Below, one piece after another: positions 34,904-44,595 of a stretch of DNA of 64,000 nt. Both the position numbers and the translations under genes were made by a program. How positions within the stretch are numbered: the stretch's first letter is position 1; every line of letters begins with the position of its first letter. The notes below the pieces were generated by a model that was not told the origin of the DNA, did no database searches, and saw only the letters and a program-made list of their open reading frames with translations. Source of the stretch: Cognatishimia maritima (GTDB taxonomy: Bacteria > Pseudomonadota > Alphaproteobacteria > Rhodobacterales > Rhodobacteraceae); NCBI RefSeq assembly GCF_900129685.1, contig NZ_FQWM01000004.1, forward strand, positions 64,501 through 128,500, read 5' to 3'.

Positions 34904-35857
34904 TTAGACCTCCACGGGTTTGTTCTGCCGTTCAGCGCGCAGGTTGCGGGCCAGCAGGTCCATGGCAGCCATGCGGACGGCGACCCCCATTTCGACTTGC
35001 TCTTGTATAACAGAACGATTGATGTCGTCTGCGAGTTCCCCATCAATTTCAACACCACGGTTCATCGGCCCAGGATGCATCACGATGGCGTCGTCTTTGG
35101 CATAGGCGAGTTTCTCGGCGTCCAGACCATAGCGGTGATAATATTCGCGCTCAGATGGGATAAACCCGCCGTCCATACGTTCGCGTTGCAGGCGCAGCAT
35201 CATCACGACATCGACGTCTTTCAGACCTTCGGCCATGTCCTCAAAGACTTCGACGCCGAACTGGTCGATCTGGCTGGGCATCAACGTGGGCGGGCCGACA
35301 AGGCGCACGCGGTTTTCCATTTTCCCAAGCAAGATCAGGTTTGAGCGCGCGACACGGCTGTGGCTGATGTCGCCGCAAATCGCCACGTTCAGACGGTGCA
35401 AACGCCCTTTCGCGCGCCGGATGGTCAATGCATCCAGCAAGGCCTGTGTCGGGTGTTCGTGTTTGCCGTCGCCCGCATTTAGAACCGCACAGTTCACTTT
35501 CTGCGCAAGCAGGTCCACCGCGCCGGAGTGCGGATGGCGGACGACCAGCAAATCAGGATGCATCGCGTTCAGCGTCATCGCGGTATCGATCAGGGTCTCA
35601 CCCTTTTTGATCGAACTCGCCTGCATCGCCATGTTCATCACATCGGCACCCAGACGTTTGCCTGCGATTTCAAAACTCGCCTGCGTGCGGGTGGAGTTTT
35701 CAAAGAACATATTGATCTGCGTGAGGCCGCGCAGGGCTTCGGAATGTTTCACATCCTGACGGTTCAGATCCACATATTGATCCGCCAGATCAAGAAGGGT
35801 GGTGATCTCTTGGGGGTGCAGATGCTCGATCCCCAGAAGATGCTTTTGACGAAACAT
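34904..35857 (-). CDS. pyrB: Aspartate carbamoyltransferase catalytic subunit
   Basis: Joins carbamoyl phosphate and aspartate in pyrimidine synthesis. The 317-residue protein has [20 protein letters not shown] (carbamoyl phosphate-binding STRT), [25 protein letters not shown] and [17 protein letters not shown] precedes the ATG. No regulatory subunit pyrI is near; the gene is first in a group with two small membrane genes, pyrC and plsY. Confidence 0.96.
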   Translation of the reverse strand: MFRQKHLLGIEHLHPQEITTLLDLADQYVDLNRQDVKHSEALRGLTQINMFFENSTRTQASFEIAGKRLGADVMNMAMQASSIKKGETLIDTAMTLNAMHPDLLVVRHPHSGAVDLLAQKVNCAVLNAGDGKHEHPTQALLDALTIRRAKGRLHRLNVAICGDISHSRVARSNLILLGKMENRVRLVGPPTLMPSQIDQFGVEVFEDMAEGLKDVDVVMMLRLQRERMDGGFIPSEREYYHRYGLDAEKLAYAKDDAIVMHPGPMNRGVEIDGELADDINRSVIQEQVEMGVAVRMAAMDLLARNLRAERQNKPVEV

Positions 35858-35987
35858 CGCGCGGCTCCTTGCTTTGATCTGCGCCGCTTATAGGTAGCTC
35901 GTGCGTTTGGGGCAAGCGGGCAGGTTGCGCTGATGAGATATGCGTTTCCGGTTTTCGCGGTCAGGCGGGCAGGCTAGGGTGGGTGTC

Positions 35988-36770
35988 ATGGAATCAGGGT
36001 TGGATTTTCACACGGCGAAAGCCTTGCTGGAGTGGCAGGTCGAACTTGGCGCGACCGAGGCGATCTTGGATGCGCCGGTCAACCGTTATGAAATTCCAGA
36101 AAAGAAAGCCCAACCCGTCGCCAAAGCAGCCGAACCAGCTGCGCCGGTCAAAGAAGACGCTGTTGACCCGGTGGAGGTCGCAAAGACCTTGGCCCAGCAA
36201 GCGGGCGATCTAAAGCAATTGAAGGCTGCAATTGCCAATTTCGATCACTGCGCCCTGAAACGCGGAGCGCGGTCCCTTGTCTTTAGTGACGGCCACCCGA
36301 GCGCGCGGGTCATGATCATCGGCGAGGCACCGGGACGTGATGAGGACCGCATCGGGCGACCTTTTGTGGGTCGCGCCGGGCAGCTTTTGGATAAGATGCT
36401 GGCGGCCATCGACATGGACCGCACGTCTGAAGACAAGGACGCGGCGGTTTACATCACCAATGTTCTGCCCTGGCGTCCGCCGCAAAACCGCGATCCGCAG
36501 CCCGAAGAAATTTTTATGATGATGCCCTTTGTGCGGCGTCATGTTGAGTTGGTGGACCCGGATGTTGTGGTTCTGATGGGCAATATCGCCTGCCATGGTG
36601 TGCTTGGAAAGCGTGGGATCACGCGCCTACGCGGGCAATGGGTCGAGGCGCTGGGTCGCCCAGTCTTGCCAATGTTCCACCCGGCCTTCCTGCTACGCAG
36701 CCCACATATGAAACGCGAGGCTTGGGCCGATCTGCTCGACCTCAAAGCCAAGCTTAAAAGCCTGGGGTAG
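35988..36770 (+). CDS. Uracil-DNA glycosylase family 4-like protein without Fe-S ligands
   Basis: DNA repair glycosylase that should remove uracil from DNA. The 260-residue protein shows GEAPGRDEDRIGRPFVGRAGQLLD, the catalytic region NVLPWRPPQNRDPQPEE and HPAFLLRSPHMKREAW. Family 4 enzymes normally have four Cys holding a [4Fe-4S] cluster; here only two Cys exist in the whole protein (88 and 202), and CxxC reads CALK and KCRPP reads PWRPP. A roughly 80-residue Ala/Pro/Lys-rich N-terminal segment precedes the domain. ATG 35988 was chosen; the longer frame begins with an atypical basic stretch. The lysE-type gene follows 9 bases later. Confidence 0.87.
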   Translation: MESGLDFHTAKALLEWQVELGATEAILDAPVNRYEIPEKKAQPVAKAAEPAAPVKEDAVDPVEVAKTLAQQAGDLKQLKAAIANFDHCALKRGARSLVFSDGHPSARVMIIGEAPGRDEDRIGRPFVGRAGQLLDKMLAAIDMDRTSEDKDAAVYITNVLPWRPPQNRDPQPEEIFMMMPFVRRHVELVDPDVVVLMGNIACHGVLGKRGITRLRGQWVEALGRPVLPMFHPAFLLRSPHMKREAWADLLDLKAKLKSLG

Positions 36771-36779
36771 GCGCGTTTC

Positions 36780-37400
36780 ATGGACTTCTACCTTTTCCTT
36801 GCCTTCATCCCGGCTGCCTTGGCTCTGAACCTGACGCCGGGTGCCGATATGATGTTTTGCCTTGGGCAGGGCCTGCGGTCCGGCACCCGTGCCGCTGTCG
36901 CCGCCAGTGCAGGCATTTCGATGGGTTCTATGGTGCATGTGACGCTTGCCGGTTTGGGTCTAGGGGCCTTGGTCGCGACCCTGCCATGGGTGTTTGACTT
37001 GATCCGTTGGGTCGGGGTCGCCTATTTGCTGTGGCTGGCAGTTGGCGCGTTGCGCGGTGGGGCTGCGGACCAATCCAAAGTAAAACCGCTGTCCGCAGGA
37101 AAGGCATTCCGTCAGGGGTTCTTTGTCAATCTCAGCAATCCCAAGGTGATCCTTTTTGTGCTGGCCTTTGTGCCCCAGTTTGTCGACCCGACGCAGGGAC
37201 ATGTCCTTTTGCAATTCATTAGCCTTGGCGCGATCATCGCCTTCGGCGGTTTCATCGTGAACGCATTGGTCGGGGCGTTTTCAGGTGGCATGGGGCGTGT
37301 GTTGACCGGTTCCCCGAAATTCCAACGCGGCATTGGCTATGTGACCGCCGCGATATTCGCAGGCCTCGCCGCGCGCCTTGCCATTATGGAGAAAGCCTAG
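36780..37400 (+). CDS. LysE/RhtB-family amino-acid exporter
   Basis: 206-residue inner-membrane protein with about six helices. The N-terminus LAFIPAALALNLTPGADMMFCLGQGLRSG contains the NLTPGPD-like motif (here PGAD) of RhtB/LysE exporters, and FFVNLSNPKVILFVLAFVPQF is the family's second signature. The substrate, a neutral or basic amino acid or a homoserine lactone, is unknown. Its stop overlaps the moaB start by one base. Confidence 0.9.
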   Translation: MDFYLFLAFIPAALALNLTPGADMMFCLGQGLRSGTRAAVAASAGISMGSMVHVTLAGLGLGALVATLPWVFDLIRWVGVAYLLWLAVGALRGGAADQSKVKPLSAGKAFRQGFFVNLSNPKVILFVLAFVPQFVDPTQGHVLLQFISLGAIIAFGGFIVNALVGAFSGGMGRVLTGSPKFQRGIGYVTAAIFAGLAARLAIMEKA

Positions 37401-37948
37401 TGTCTCGTATCGACGAAAGCCGCCCGTTTCTACCTGTCCGCATTGCGATCCTGACCGTCAGCGATACGCGTGGTCTGGATCAGGACAAAAGCGGCGATAC
37501 GCTTGTCGCACGTCTGGAAGCGGCGGGGCACATCCTTGCTGATCGTGTGATCCTGAAAGATGAGCGGGCAGAGATCGCGGATCAATTGCGTGCTTGGTGC
37601 GAAAACGCTGAGATCGACGTGATCATCTCAACAGGCGGCACCGGTCTGACCGGGCGAGACGTCACCGTCGAAGCGCACCGCGACGTCTATGAAAAAGAGA
37701 TCGAGGCCTTTGGCACCGTCTTCACCATGGTCTCGATGAAAAAAATCGGTACGTCAGCAGTTCAAAGTCGCGCGACAGGTGGGGTGGCCAATGGAACTTA
37801 TCTGTTTGCGCTGCCCGGCAGCACCGGGGCCTGCAAAGACGCTTGGGATGAAATCCTGCAATTTCAGCTGGATTACCGCCACATGCCCTGCAATTTCGTC
37901 GAAATCCTGCCGCGACTGGATGAACATTTGAAACGCAGCAAAGGGTAG
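37400..37948 (+). CDS. moaB: Molybdenum cofactor biosynthesis protein MoaB/Mog family
   Basis: MoaB-type protein of 182 residues that adenylylates or binds molybdopterin. It has ILTVSDTRG at the N-terminus and STGGTGLTGRDVTVE, the pterin-binding block, followed by ALPGSTGACKDAWDEIL. The GTG start lies on the last base of the upstream exporter stop. With moaD-moaE, mobA-mobB-moeA and fdhD it gives several separate Moco loci in this window. Confidence 0.94.
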   Translation: MSRIDESRPFLPVRIAILTVSDTRGLDQDKSGDTLVARLEAAGHILADRVILKDERAEIADQLRAWCENAEIDVIISTGGTGLTGRDVTVEAHRDVYEKEIEAFGTVFTMVSMKKIGTSAVQSRATGGVANGTYLFALPGSTGACKDAWDEILQFQLDYRHMPCNFVEILPRLDEHLKRSKG

Positions 37949-38176
37949 CGCCCGGCCCCCGTTATGTCTTTGAGCAGCAAGATCGGTCACAAATGCGCGA
38001 CGGAAACCGGGCTTTGGCCCGTATCACGTGAATGACCCTTTGCAATTTGACGAAATCGGAACAGGTTTAGGGCAGGGATCACGCGCGTGGCTTAGACATG
38101 GCCTGCGCGACGATTCGGACGTGAAAGACATGCGTGGCGGCAGGCTGGCAACCTGCCTGCAGTGCAAGGAGACCAG

Positions 38177-39634
38177 ATGCGTTTTCTAAGGCAAAGTTTA
38201 ATGGGCCTGTTCCTGTTCGCAGTGACGGTTGGGTTGTTGATTGCAGCGGTGCAGGTCTTTACAGCCTCGCTGTCTGACCGCATGTCGCAAGAGCGTCGCG
38301 CCCCACAGGCTCGGGAACGGGTCTTTACAGCAAACGTTCAACTGGCAGAGCCAGCCACGGCCGCCCCCAAAATGACAGCCTTCGGCGAAATCCAAAGCCA
38401 GCGCACCTTGGATATTCGTGCGGCGACAGGCGGCACGCTGACCGAACTTGCGCCGAATTTCCAAGAGGGCGGGCGGGTCGAAAAAGGCCAACTGCTGGCG
38501 CGGTTTGACACGGATGAAGCACAGGACGCTTTGGCGCGGGTTGAAACGGACCTACGTGCGGCACTGTCAGAACAGGCCGAAGCCAAGCGGGCGCTGGAAC
38601 TCGCCCAAGAAGATTGGGCGTCCGCCCAGGCGCAGCTAGAGTTACGAGAGCGTGCGCTTGCACGGCAAAAAGACCTTGAAACACGTGGTGTCGGAACAGA
38701 GGCGGCGATTGAAACAGCAGAACTGAACCTGTCCAATGCCCGACAACAGGAACTCGCGCGGCGGCAATCCATCGCCCAGCTTGAGGCGCGCATTGATCAA
38801 TCCGAAACGCAGGTGGCACGTGCCAAGATTGCCGAAGCCGAAGCGGCGCGCAATTTGGCCGACCGACAGATCACCGCAAGCTTCTCCGGCGCCTTGTCCA
38901 AGGTGTCCGTGATTGAAGGCGGGCTGGTGTCTGCCAACGAACGGCTGGCCCGTTTGATTGATCCCGATGCGCTTGAGGTCTCTTTCCGAGTTTCGACCGC
39001 CCAATACGCGCGACTGTTGGATGAAGCAGGGCGGCTGCGCCCGGCAGAAGTCACGGTTCAACTGGATGTGGCTGGCTTGATCCTGCAAGCCTCAGGTCAG
39101 ATCAGCCGAGACAGTGCCGCGGTGGGTGAGGGACAAACCGGGCGCCTGATTTTTGCGACGCTCTCAGAGGCGCGGGGGCTGAAACCCGGCGATTTTGTCA
39201 GTGTCGCGATCAGCGAACCGCCTTTGCCCAATGTGGTCACCCTGCCTGCTGCAGCGCTTGATCCGCAAGGACGAGTCATGGTGGTCGGAGATGGAGAACG
39301 GTTGCAGGCAGTCCCGGTCAAGCTTCTGCGTCGGCAAGGCGATGACATTCTTGTTTCCGCAGACCGGATTGCCGGGGCCTCTGTTGTCACGCGCTTGACG
39401 CCGGTTCTGGGTGCAGGCGTGCGTGTCAAACCCGTTGGGTTAGGTGAACAAGCGCCAGAGCCGACGCCCGATATGGTTGAACTGACAGAGGAACAGCGCG
39501 CCAAATTGGTTGCTTTCGTGCAGGGCAATACCCGGCTACCTGATGACCGCAAGGCGCAGCTCTTGGAACAACTCGCGGCCCCAACTGTGCCCGCGCAGAT
39601 GGTCAATCGTCTAGAGCAGCGGATGGGGGGCTAA
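38177..39634 (+). CDS. RND efflux pump periplasmic adaptor
   Basis: Membrane-fusion protein of 485 residues linking the pump at 39641 to an outer-membrane channel. A short N-terminal membrane anchor (about 8-30) is followed by a biotinyl-lipoyl domain (FGEIQSQRTLDIRAATGGTL), a long coiled coil (about 110-225, ALARVETDLRAAL onward), the second lipoyl half (ASFSGALSKVSVIEGGLVSA) and a beta-barrel. ATG 38177 follows AAGGAG; the frame's earlier GTG is not supported. No tolC-like gene is nearby. Confidence 0.92.
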   Translation: MRFLRQSLMGLFLFAVTVGLLIAAVQVFTASLSDRMSQERRAPQARERVFTANVQLAEPATAAPKMTAFGEIQSQRTLDIRAATGGTLTELAPNFQEGGRVEKGQLLARFDTDEAQDALARVETDLRAALSEQAEAKRALELAQEDWASAQAQLELRERALARQKDLETRGVGTEAAIETAELNLSNARQQELARRQSIAQLEARIDQSETQVARAKIAEAEAARNLADRQITASFSGALSKVSVIEGGLVSANERLARLIDPDALEVSFRVSTAQYARLLDEAGRLRPAEVTVQLDVAGLILQASGQISRDSAAVGEGQTGRLIFATLSEARGLKPGDFVSVAISEPPLPNVVTLPAAALDPQGRVMVVGDGERLQAVPVKLLRRQGDDILVSADRIAGASVVTRLTPVLGAGVRVKPVGLGEQAPEPTPDMVELTEEQRAKLVAFVQGNTRLPDDRKAQLLEQLAAPTVPAQMVNRLEQRMGG

Positions 39635-39640
39635 TACGAG

Positions 39641-42600
39641 ATGCGCGAAATCCCGGCCTCTGCCCAAGGTATCCTATCCTATTTCACGCGCCACGGGACG
39701 GCGGCCAACCTGCTGCTTGTCTTGCTGTTGATCGCAGGGTTTGCAGCCGCACCCCAGATGCGCGCGCAGTTTTTCCCGGATGTCATCATCGATGACGTCA
39801 CCGTTTCGGTTCGCTGGGATGGCGCTGGCGCGGAAGATATTGATCTTGCCATTGTGCAGGTGCTTGAACCGGCGCTTTTGGCCGTCGAAGGGGTCGAGTC
39901 GACCGTGGCGCGTGCTTCGGAAGGCTCGGCGCGGATCACGATGGAGTTTGAACCTGGCTGGGACATGGCGCGGGCAGCAAACAATGTGCAGGACGCAGTG
40001 GATGCCGTATCCACTCTGCCCGACGACGCGGACGACCCCACCGTCACCCGAGGTGCTTGGCGAGATCGCGTGACCGATGTGGTCATTGCAGGCCCGCTGG
40101 ACCCGGAAACGCTGGGACGGTTCGCGGACGAATTTGTCGTTAGGCTTTTTGCCGAAGGGGTCACACGCAGCACAATTCGCGGGATTGCAGCGCCCCGCAC
40201 GATCATCGAAGTGCCCTCTGTCAATCTGATCCAACACGACATCAGCATGGCAGAGATCGCGGCGGCCATCGCTGCCGAGGTCAGCGCAGACCCCGCAGGG
40301 GATGTCTCTGGCGCGAATTCGCGGGTGCGTACCGGGGTCGCCAAACGCAGCGCGGAACAGATATCAGCCATCGTTTTGCGTTCTGAAACGGATGGATCGT
40401 CGCTGACAATTGGGGATGTGGCGACCATAACGGTCGAGGGCGCAGATCGTAACCGCAGTTACTTTGTCGGCGAAAACCCGGCCATTTCAGTGCGGGTGGA
40501 CCGATCTGCTCAGGGCGATGCCATTGGGATTCAGGAAAGCGTTCAACGTGTCGCAGATACGCTGCAGGAAACTGTGCCTGCGGGTGTCACCATCGACCTG
40601 ATTCGCACGCGGGCAGAGGCGATCAGCGGGCGTTTGAACCTGCTGTTGGACAATGGCCTTATGGGACTTGGCCTTGTCGTGATGTTGCTGTTTTTGTTCC
40701 TGAATGCACGCATAGCCTTCTGGGTCGCGGCAGGCATTCCTGTGGCCATGTGCGCTGCCATCGCGCTGATGTATGCGGCGGGGATCACGCTCAATATGAT
40801 CTCGCTTTTTGGGTTGATCATCACCCTTGGGATCGTTGTGGACGACGCGATTGTTGTTGGCGAGCACGCCGACATGCGCGCGCGGCGGTTTGGCGAAAGC
40901 CCCGCAGAGGCTGCCGAGAATGCCGCGCGCCGTATGGCGCTGCCTGTTTTTTCGGCCACGCTGACGACGATCATCGCCTTCTTTGGCCTGACCGCGATTG
41001 GCGGGCGGTTTGGCGATCTGATCATCGATATTCCAATGACGGTCATTCTGGTGCTGACGGCCTCGCTGATTGAATGCTTTTTGATCCTGCCGAACCACAT
41101 GCGCCACGCGCTGGTGCACAGCGCGAAACACCATTGGTACGACTGGCCCAGTCGCGTTGTGAATGCGGGGTTCCGCCGTTTTCGCGACGGTCCGTTCCGG
41201 CTGTTTATGCGCTTTGTGATCTGGGCGCGTTATCCGGTGCTGGCCGCCGTTGTTCTGGCGCTCGCCATACAAGCCAGCTTGTTTGCAAGCGGAGAGGTCC
41301 GTTGGCGGTTTTTCAATGCGCCTGAACAAGGGTCTGTGACCGGCAACTTTATGATGTCCGCCGATGCAACGCGCGCCGACTCCCTTGCCATGATGCGCGA
41401 ATTGCAGCGGGCCACCGAAGAAGTCGCCGCCGAATACGAAGCCGAACACGGGCGCAATCCGCTGGCCTTGGTGATGGCTGAAATTGGCGGCAACACGGGC
41501 CGAGGATTGGAAGGGTCTGAAAACCGGACCCCAGATCAGCTTGGCGGTATTGCAATTGAACTGATCGATGCTGACCTGCGACCCTATTCCAGCTTTGCCT
41601 TTGTCGCGGCGCTGCAGGATCGGGTGCAAGAGCACCCCTTGGCCGAAACCGTCAGCTTCCGGGGCTGGCGCTCTGGTCCCGGAGGGGATTCACTGGATGT
41701 GCAGTTTTTTGGCTCTGACAGCGAGACCCTGAAAGCCGCTTCAGAAGATTTGAAAGCCGCGCTTTCGGCCTATCCAGAGGTGCCAGCGGTCGAGGACACG
41801 CTGCCATATGACAAAGAAGAGTTGATCCTTGATCTGACCCCACAAGGGGCGGCGCTTGGGTTCACCATTGACGATTTGGGGCGCGTCCTGCGCCACCGAT
41901 TGAACGGCATCGAGGCCGCAACCTATCCCGACGGACCACGCACGGCGAGCATACGTGTGACCCTGCCAGACAGTGAACAAACCGCGGACTTTCTTGAACG
42001 CACAATGATGCGCACGCCTACGGGCAGCTATGTGGCGTTGGCGGATATCGTCAGTGTTGACCGCCGGATCGGCTTTTCGACGGTCAGGCGCGAAAACGGC
42101 GTGCGCCTGATCTCTGTCATAGGGGACATTTCCGAAGACGACGCCGACCGCGCAGCTTTGATCGAGACGGATCTAGAAGAGCGCATCTTGCCTCAGATCG
42201 CCGCAGACCGACAGGTGGACTGGCGCCTAGCGGGTTTGGCCGAGCAAGAAAGCAGCTTTTTGAACGACGCGCGCACCGGTCTGATCCTGTGTCTTGCAGG
42301 CATTTATCTTGTGCTGGCTTGGGTCTTTGCCAGCTGGACGCGGCCCCTAGTTGTGATGGCGGTCATTCCCTTTGGTCTCGTGGGGGTCATTTGGGGTCAT
42401 CACTACCACGACGTGCCGCTGTCGATGTTCTCGGTTGTGGGGCTATTGGGCATGACGGGCATTATCATCAACGACTCCATCGTCCTGGTGACCACCATTG
42501 ATGGCTATGCGAAAGAACGGGCGATTATTCCGTCGATCATCGAAGGCACGGCAGAGCGGTTGCGGCCGGTCATGCTGACGACATTGACAACCGTGCTTGG

Positions 42601-43057
42601 CCTGACGCCTCTGCTGTTTGAACGGTCTCAGCAGGCGCAATTCTTGAAGCCGACTGTAATTACGCTGGTCTATGGTCTGGGGTTCGGGGTCGTTCTGGTG
42701 CTGTTGATTGTGCCGAGCTTGCTGGCAGCGCAGCAGGATATTGGAAAGATGCTAACCTCCTACAGGCGCGCGACGCGCGCACGGTCACGCGCTGGGCGGT
42801 CCATTCGTGCTTGGGTGCTGCTTGGATCAGTGATGGTGCTGGGTTGGTTGGCCCTGACGTTGGGCTGGTTTGCTGCTTACCAAAGCCCTCACCCGATCTT
42901 GCAGAGCCTTATGTCGTCTGATCAGTCAGCAGGGCTGATGCCTGTTTGGCTCATGTTCGTTGTAGGCGCTGCCGTGATTTCTGCACTGATTTATGTGATT
43001 GCCGCCCTGCTTCAAGCTACGCGGCGCACCAGCACTCAGCCGGCGGAACAGCCTTGA
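39641..43057 (+). CDS. RND-family efflux pump with extra C-terminal membrane segments
   Basis: Inner-membrane proton-driven pump, 1138 residues. The first and seventh helices flank two periplasmic loops (about residues 35-330 and 560-890). The proton-relay block GLIITLGIVVDDAIVVGEHAD in helix 4 has the DD pair, and VVGLLGMTGIIINDSIVLVT is its second-half counterpart. Beyond the usual 12 helices, a basic stretch (RRATRARSRAGR) leads to two more hydrophobic segments (about 1058-1078 and 1105-1125). The protein is closest in layout to AcrB-type pumps with the simple adaptor next to it. Its end overlaps the convergent DsbD-like gene by 22 bases. Confidence 0.92.
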   Translation: MREIPASAQGILSYFTRHGTAANLLLVLLLIAGFAAAPQMRAQFFPDVIIDDVTVSVRWDGAGAEDIDLAIVQVLEPALLAVEGVESTVARASEGSARITMEFEPGWDMARAANNVQDAVDAVSTLPDDADDPTVTRGAWRDRVTDVVIAGPLDPETLGRFADEFVVRLFAEGVTRSTIRGIAAPRTIIEVPSVNLIQHDISMAEIAAAIAAEVSADPAGDVSGANSRVRTGVAKRSAEQISAIVLRSETDGSSLTIGDVATITVEGADRNRSYFVGENPAISVRVDRSAQGDAIGIQESVQRVADTLQETVPAGVTIDLIRTRAEAISGRLNLLLDNGLMGLGLVVMLLFLFLNARIAFWVAAGIPVAMCAAIALMYAAGITLNMISLFGLIITLGIVVDDAIVVGEHADMRARRFGESPAEAAENAARRMALPVFSATLTTIIAFFGLTAIGGRFGDLIIDIPMTVILVLTASLIECFLILPNHMRHALVHSAKHHWYDWPSRVVNAGFRRFRDGPFRLFMRFVIWARYPVLAAVVLALAIQASLFASGEVRWRFFNAPEQGSVTGNFMMSADATRADSLAMMRELQRATEEVAAEYEAEHGRNPLALVMAEIGGNTGRGLEGSENRTPDQLGGIAIELIDADLRPYSSFAFVAALQDRVQEHPLAETVSFRGWRSGPGGDSLDVQFFGSDSETLKAASEDLKAALSAYPEVPAVEDTLPYDKEELILDLTPQGAALGFTIDDLGRVLRHRLNGIEAATYPDGPRTASIRVTLPDSEQTADFLERTMMRTPTGSYVALADIVSVDRRIGFSTVRRENGVRLISVIGDISEDDADRAALIETDLEERILPQIAADRQVDWRLAGLAEQESSFLNDARTGLILCLAGIYLVLAWVFASWTRPLVVMAVIPFGLVGVIWGHHYHDVPLSMFSVVGLLGMTGIIINDSIVLVTTIDGYAKERAIIPSIIEGTAERLRPVMLTTLTTVLGLTPLLFERSQQAQFLKPTVITLVYGLGFGVVLVLLIVPSLLAAQQDIGKMLTSYRRATRARSRAGRSIRAWVLLGSVMVLGWLALTLGWFAAYQSPHPILQSLMSSDQSAGLMPVWLMFVVGAAVISALIYVIAALLQATRRTSTQPAEQP

Positions 43058-43851
43058 ATATCAACCGCATGGTCGCTGCCAAGCACGGTGAAACGCAGGC
43101 CTGACCGGTTCAGCAGAAACGCCTGATCTTCCACATGGATCACCTCAGTTGAGACATGCAGCGTGCCGCCTTTGCGCTGTGAGGTCGCCTCTGCCACCCA
43201 AAGCATCGGGTTGTCGGTTTCAACGACAGTGAATTCATTCCCACCGGCAGACGGCATGTGAATGCGCGCAGTGATTTTCATACCATCGTCGCTTGGCTTG
43301 ACGTCACAGGTAGCTGCGGAAACCTCGGCTTCTTGCGCAGAATAGGGGCGATCATTTAGCGCAACCGAAATTGTGGTTTCGGCGGAGGTCGCATCGCCGG
43401 GTAAGCGCGCGCTGATGCCGATGGACTCGGGAATGCAGATGTCTTTGCAAACCCCGATCTCAAGCTGTCCCTGCAAAACGATGTCCTTGCCTGCTCGTTT
43501 TGGGTCAATCACAAGCGGCACCACGACTTCGTTGGCATACCCAAGAGAAATCATTCCGCCTTGGTCCAATATTTCCGGCGTTGGCCAAACCACCTCTAGG
43601 CTGCGCAGATTGCGCGACCCGGACCACGTAAAACGCGGTGGAATACCTGCGTCGCCCGGAGACCGCCAATAGGTCTTCCAGCCGTCTTTCAGTCGAAATC
43701 GAATGGCCGCCCGATGCACACCGCTCTCGTCCCGCCAGCCGGGCAGAATTTCTGCCGTTACAGGCGTCTCATAGCCCTGAGCCGTAACTGGCAGGGGCGT
43801 AAATGGTAGGGTCAAAAGGGCGAACAGAGTCGCAGCGCGAAAATTGAACAT
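43036..43851 (-). CDS. Secreted DsbD-alpha-like (ScsB N-terminal type) domain protein
   Basis: 271-residue periplasmic protein. A signal segment (about 1-24, ending PVTAQG) is followed by an immunoglobulin-like thiol domain with GWKTYWRSPGDAGIPPRF and the redox CxxxC in GVCKDICIPES, as in ScsB/DsbD alpha domains. The membrane and C-terminal domains of DsbD are absent, so a partner would have to reduce it. A further Cys pair is near the C-terminal half (TCDVKP, IQGCSAG). Convergent with the RND pump gene. Confidence 0.85.
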   Translation of the reverse strand: MFNFRAATLFALLTLPFTPLPVTAQGYETPVTAEILPGWRDESGVHRAAIRFRLKDGWKTYWRSPGDAGIPPRFTWSGSRNLRSLEVVWPTPEILDQGGMISLGYANEVVVPLVIDPKRAGKDIVLQGQLEIGVCKDICIPESIGISARLPGDATSAETTISVALNDRPYSAQEAEVSAATCDVKPSDDGMKITARIHMPSAGGNEFTVVETDNPMLWVAEATSQRKGGTLHVSTEVIHVEDQAFLLNRSGLRFTVLGSDHAVDIQGCSAG

Positions 43852-44019
43852 AAGTCAGACATGCGCGATCAGTTGGTAAATGCCAATTCACATTCCGGCG
43901 AGTAGATGTGTCGGCCATTCAAACGTTCCATTGATACCACAATCTCGAAGCTGGACTTGCGCGCATCAACATTAGCCCTCACATTGGAGTAACGAGAAGA
44001 AGTGAAAGGATATTCTGGC

Positions 44020-44595
44020 TTGCCACTTGCAACCGAAGAACTTGATCTGACCGGAAAAATCCTGATTGCGATGCCGGGGATGGGTGACCCGCGCTTTGCA
44101 CATTCCATCGTCTATATGTGCGCCCATAGCGCTGACGGGGCCATGGGGCTGATCGTCAACAAAACCATGGGCAAGATGACCTTTAGTGATCTGCTGGAAC
44201 AACTGTCGATCAAGGAAACTCAGGGAAACCGCCCGATGCCCTTGCATTTTGGCGGTCCGGTCGAAGGTGGGCGCGGTTTTGTGTTGCATTCGGCAGAGTA
44301 TCGGTCACAAATCTCAACCTTGCCAGTGGATGAATTCTTTTCGATGACCGCGACGCTGGATGTGCTTGAAGAAATGGCACAGGGCAAAGGGCCGGACAAA
44401 GCCTTGATGGCCTTGGGCTATAGCGGCTGGGGTCCGGGGCAATTGGAGGCAGAGATCGCCGACAACGGTTGGTTGATTTGTGATGCCGGGTTCGAGTTGG
44501 TCTTTGATATAGCGGACGATCAGAAATGGGGCGCGGCATTGAAAACGCTTGGGGTCGACCCGCTGACGCTCTCAGCCAGCGCCGGACACGCTTAG
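44020..44595 (+). CDS. YqgE/AlgH family protein
   Basis: DUF179 protein of 191 residues, related to AlgH of Pseudomonas, whose biochemical role is not settled. The family blocks LTGKILIAMPGMGDPRFAHSIV, HFGGPVEGGRGFVLHS and LGYSGWGPGQLEAEIADNGW are clear. I favour the TTG at 44020, since AAAGGA lies nine bases upstream; a GTG at 44002 would add six residues. Its stop overlaps the convergent tsaC stop by four bases. Confidence 0.9.
   Translation: MPLATEELDLTGKILIAMPGMGDPRFAHSIVYMCAHSADGAMGLIVNKTMGKMTFSDLLEQLSIKETQGNRPMPLHFGGPVEGGRGFVLHSAEYRSQISTLPVDEFFSMTATLDVLEEMAQGKGPDKALMALGYSGWGPGQLEAEIADNGWLICDAGFELVFDIADDQKWGAALKTLGVDPLTLSASAGHA

Noticed and set aside
40487-41635. 382-codon minus-strand frame opposite the RND pump gene
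   Set aside because: A shadow of the high-GC third-position bias in the pump gene; composition is abnormal and no family features are seen.
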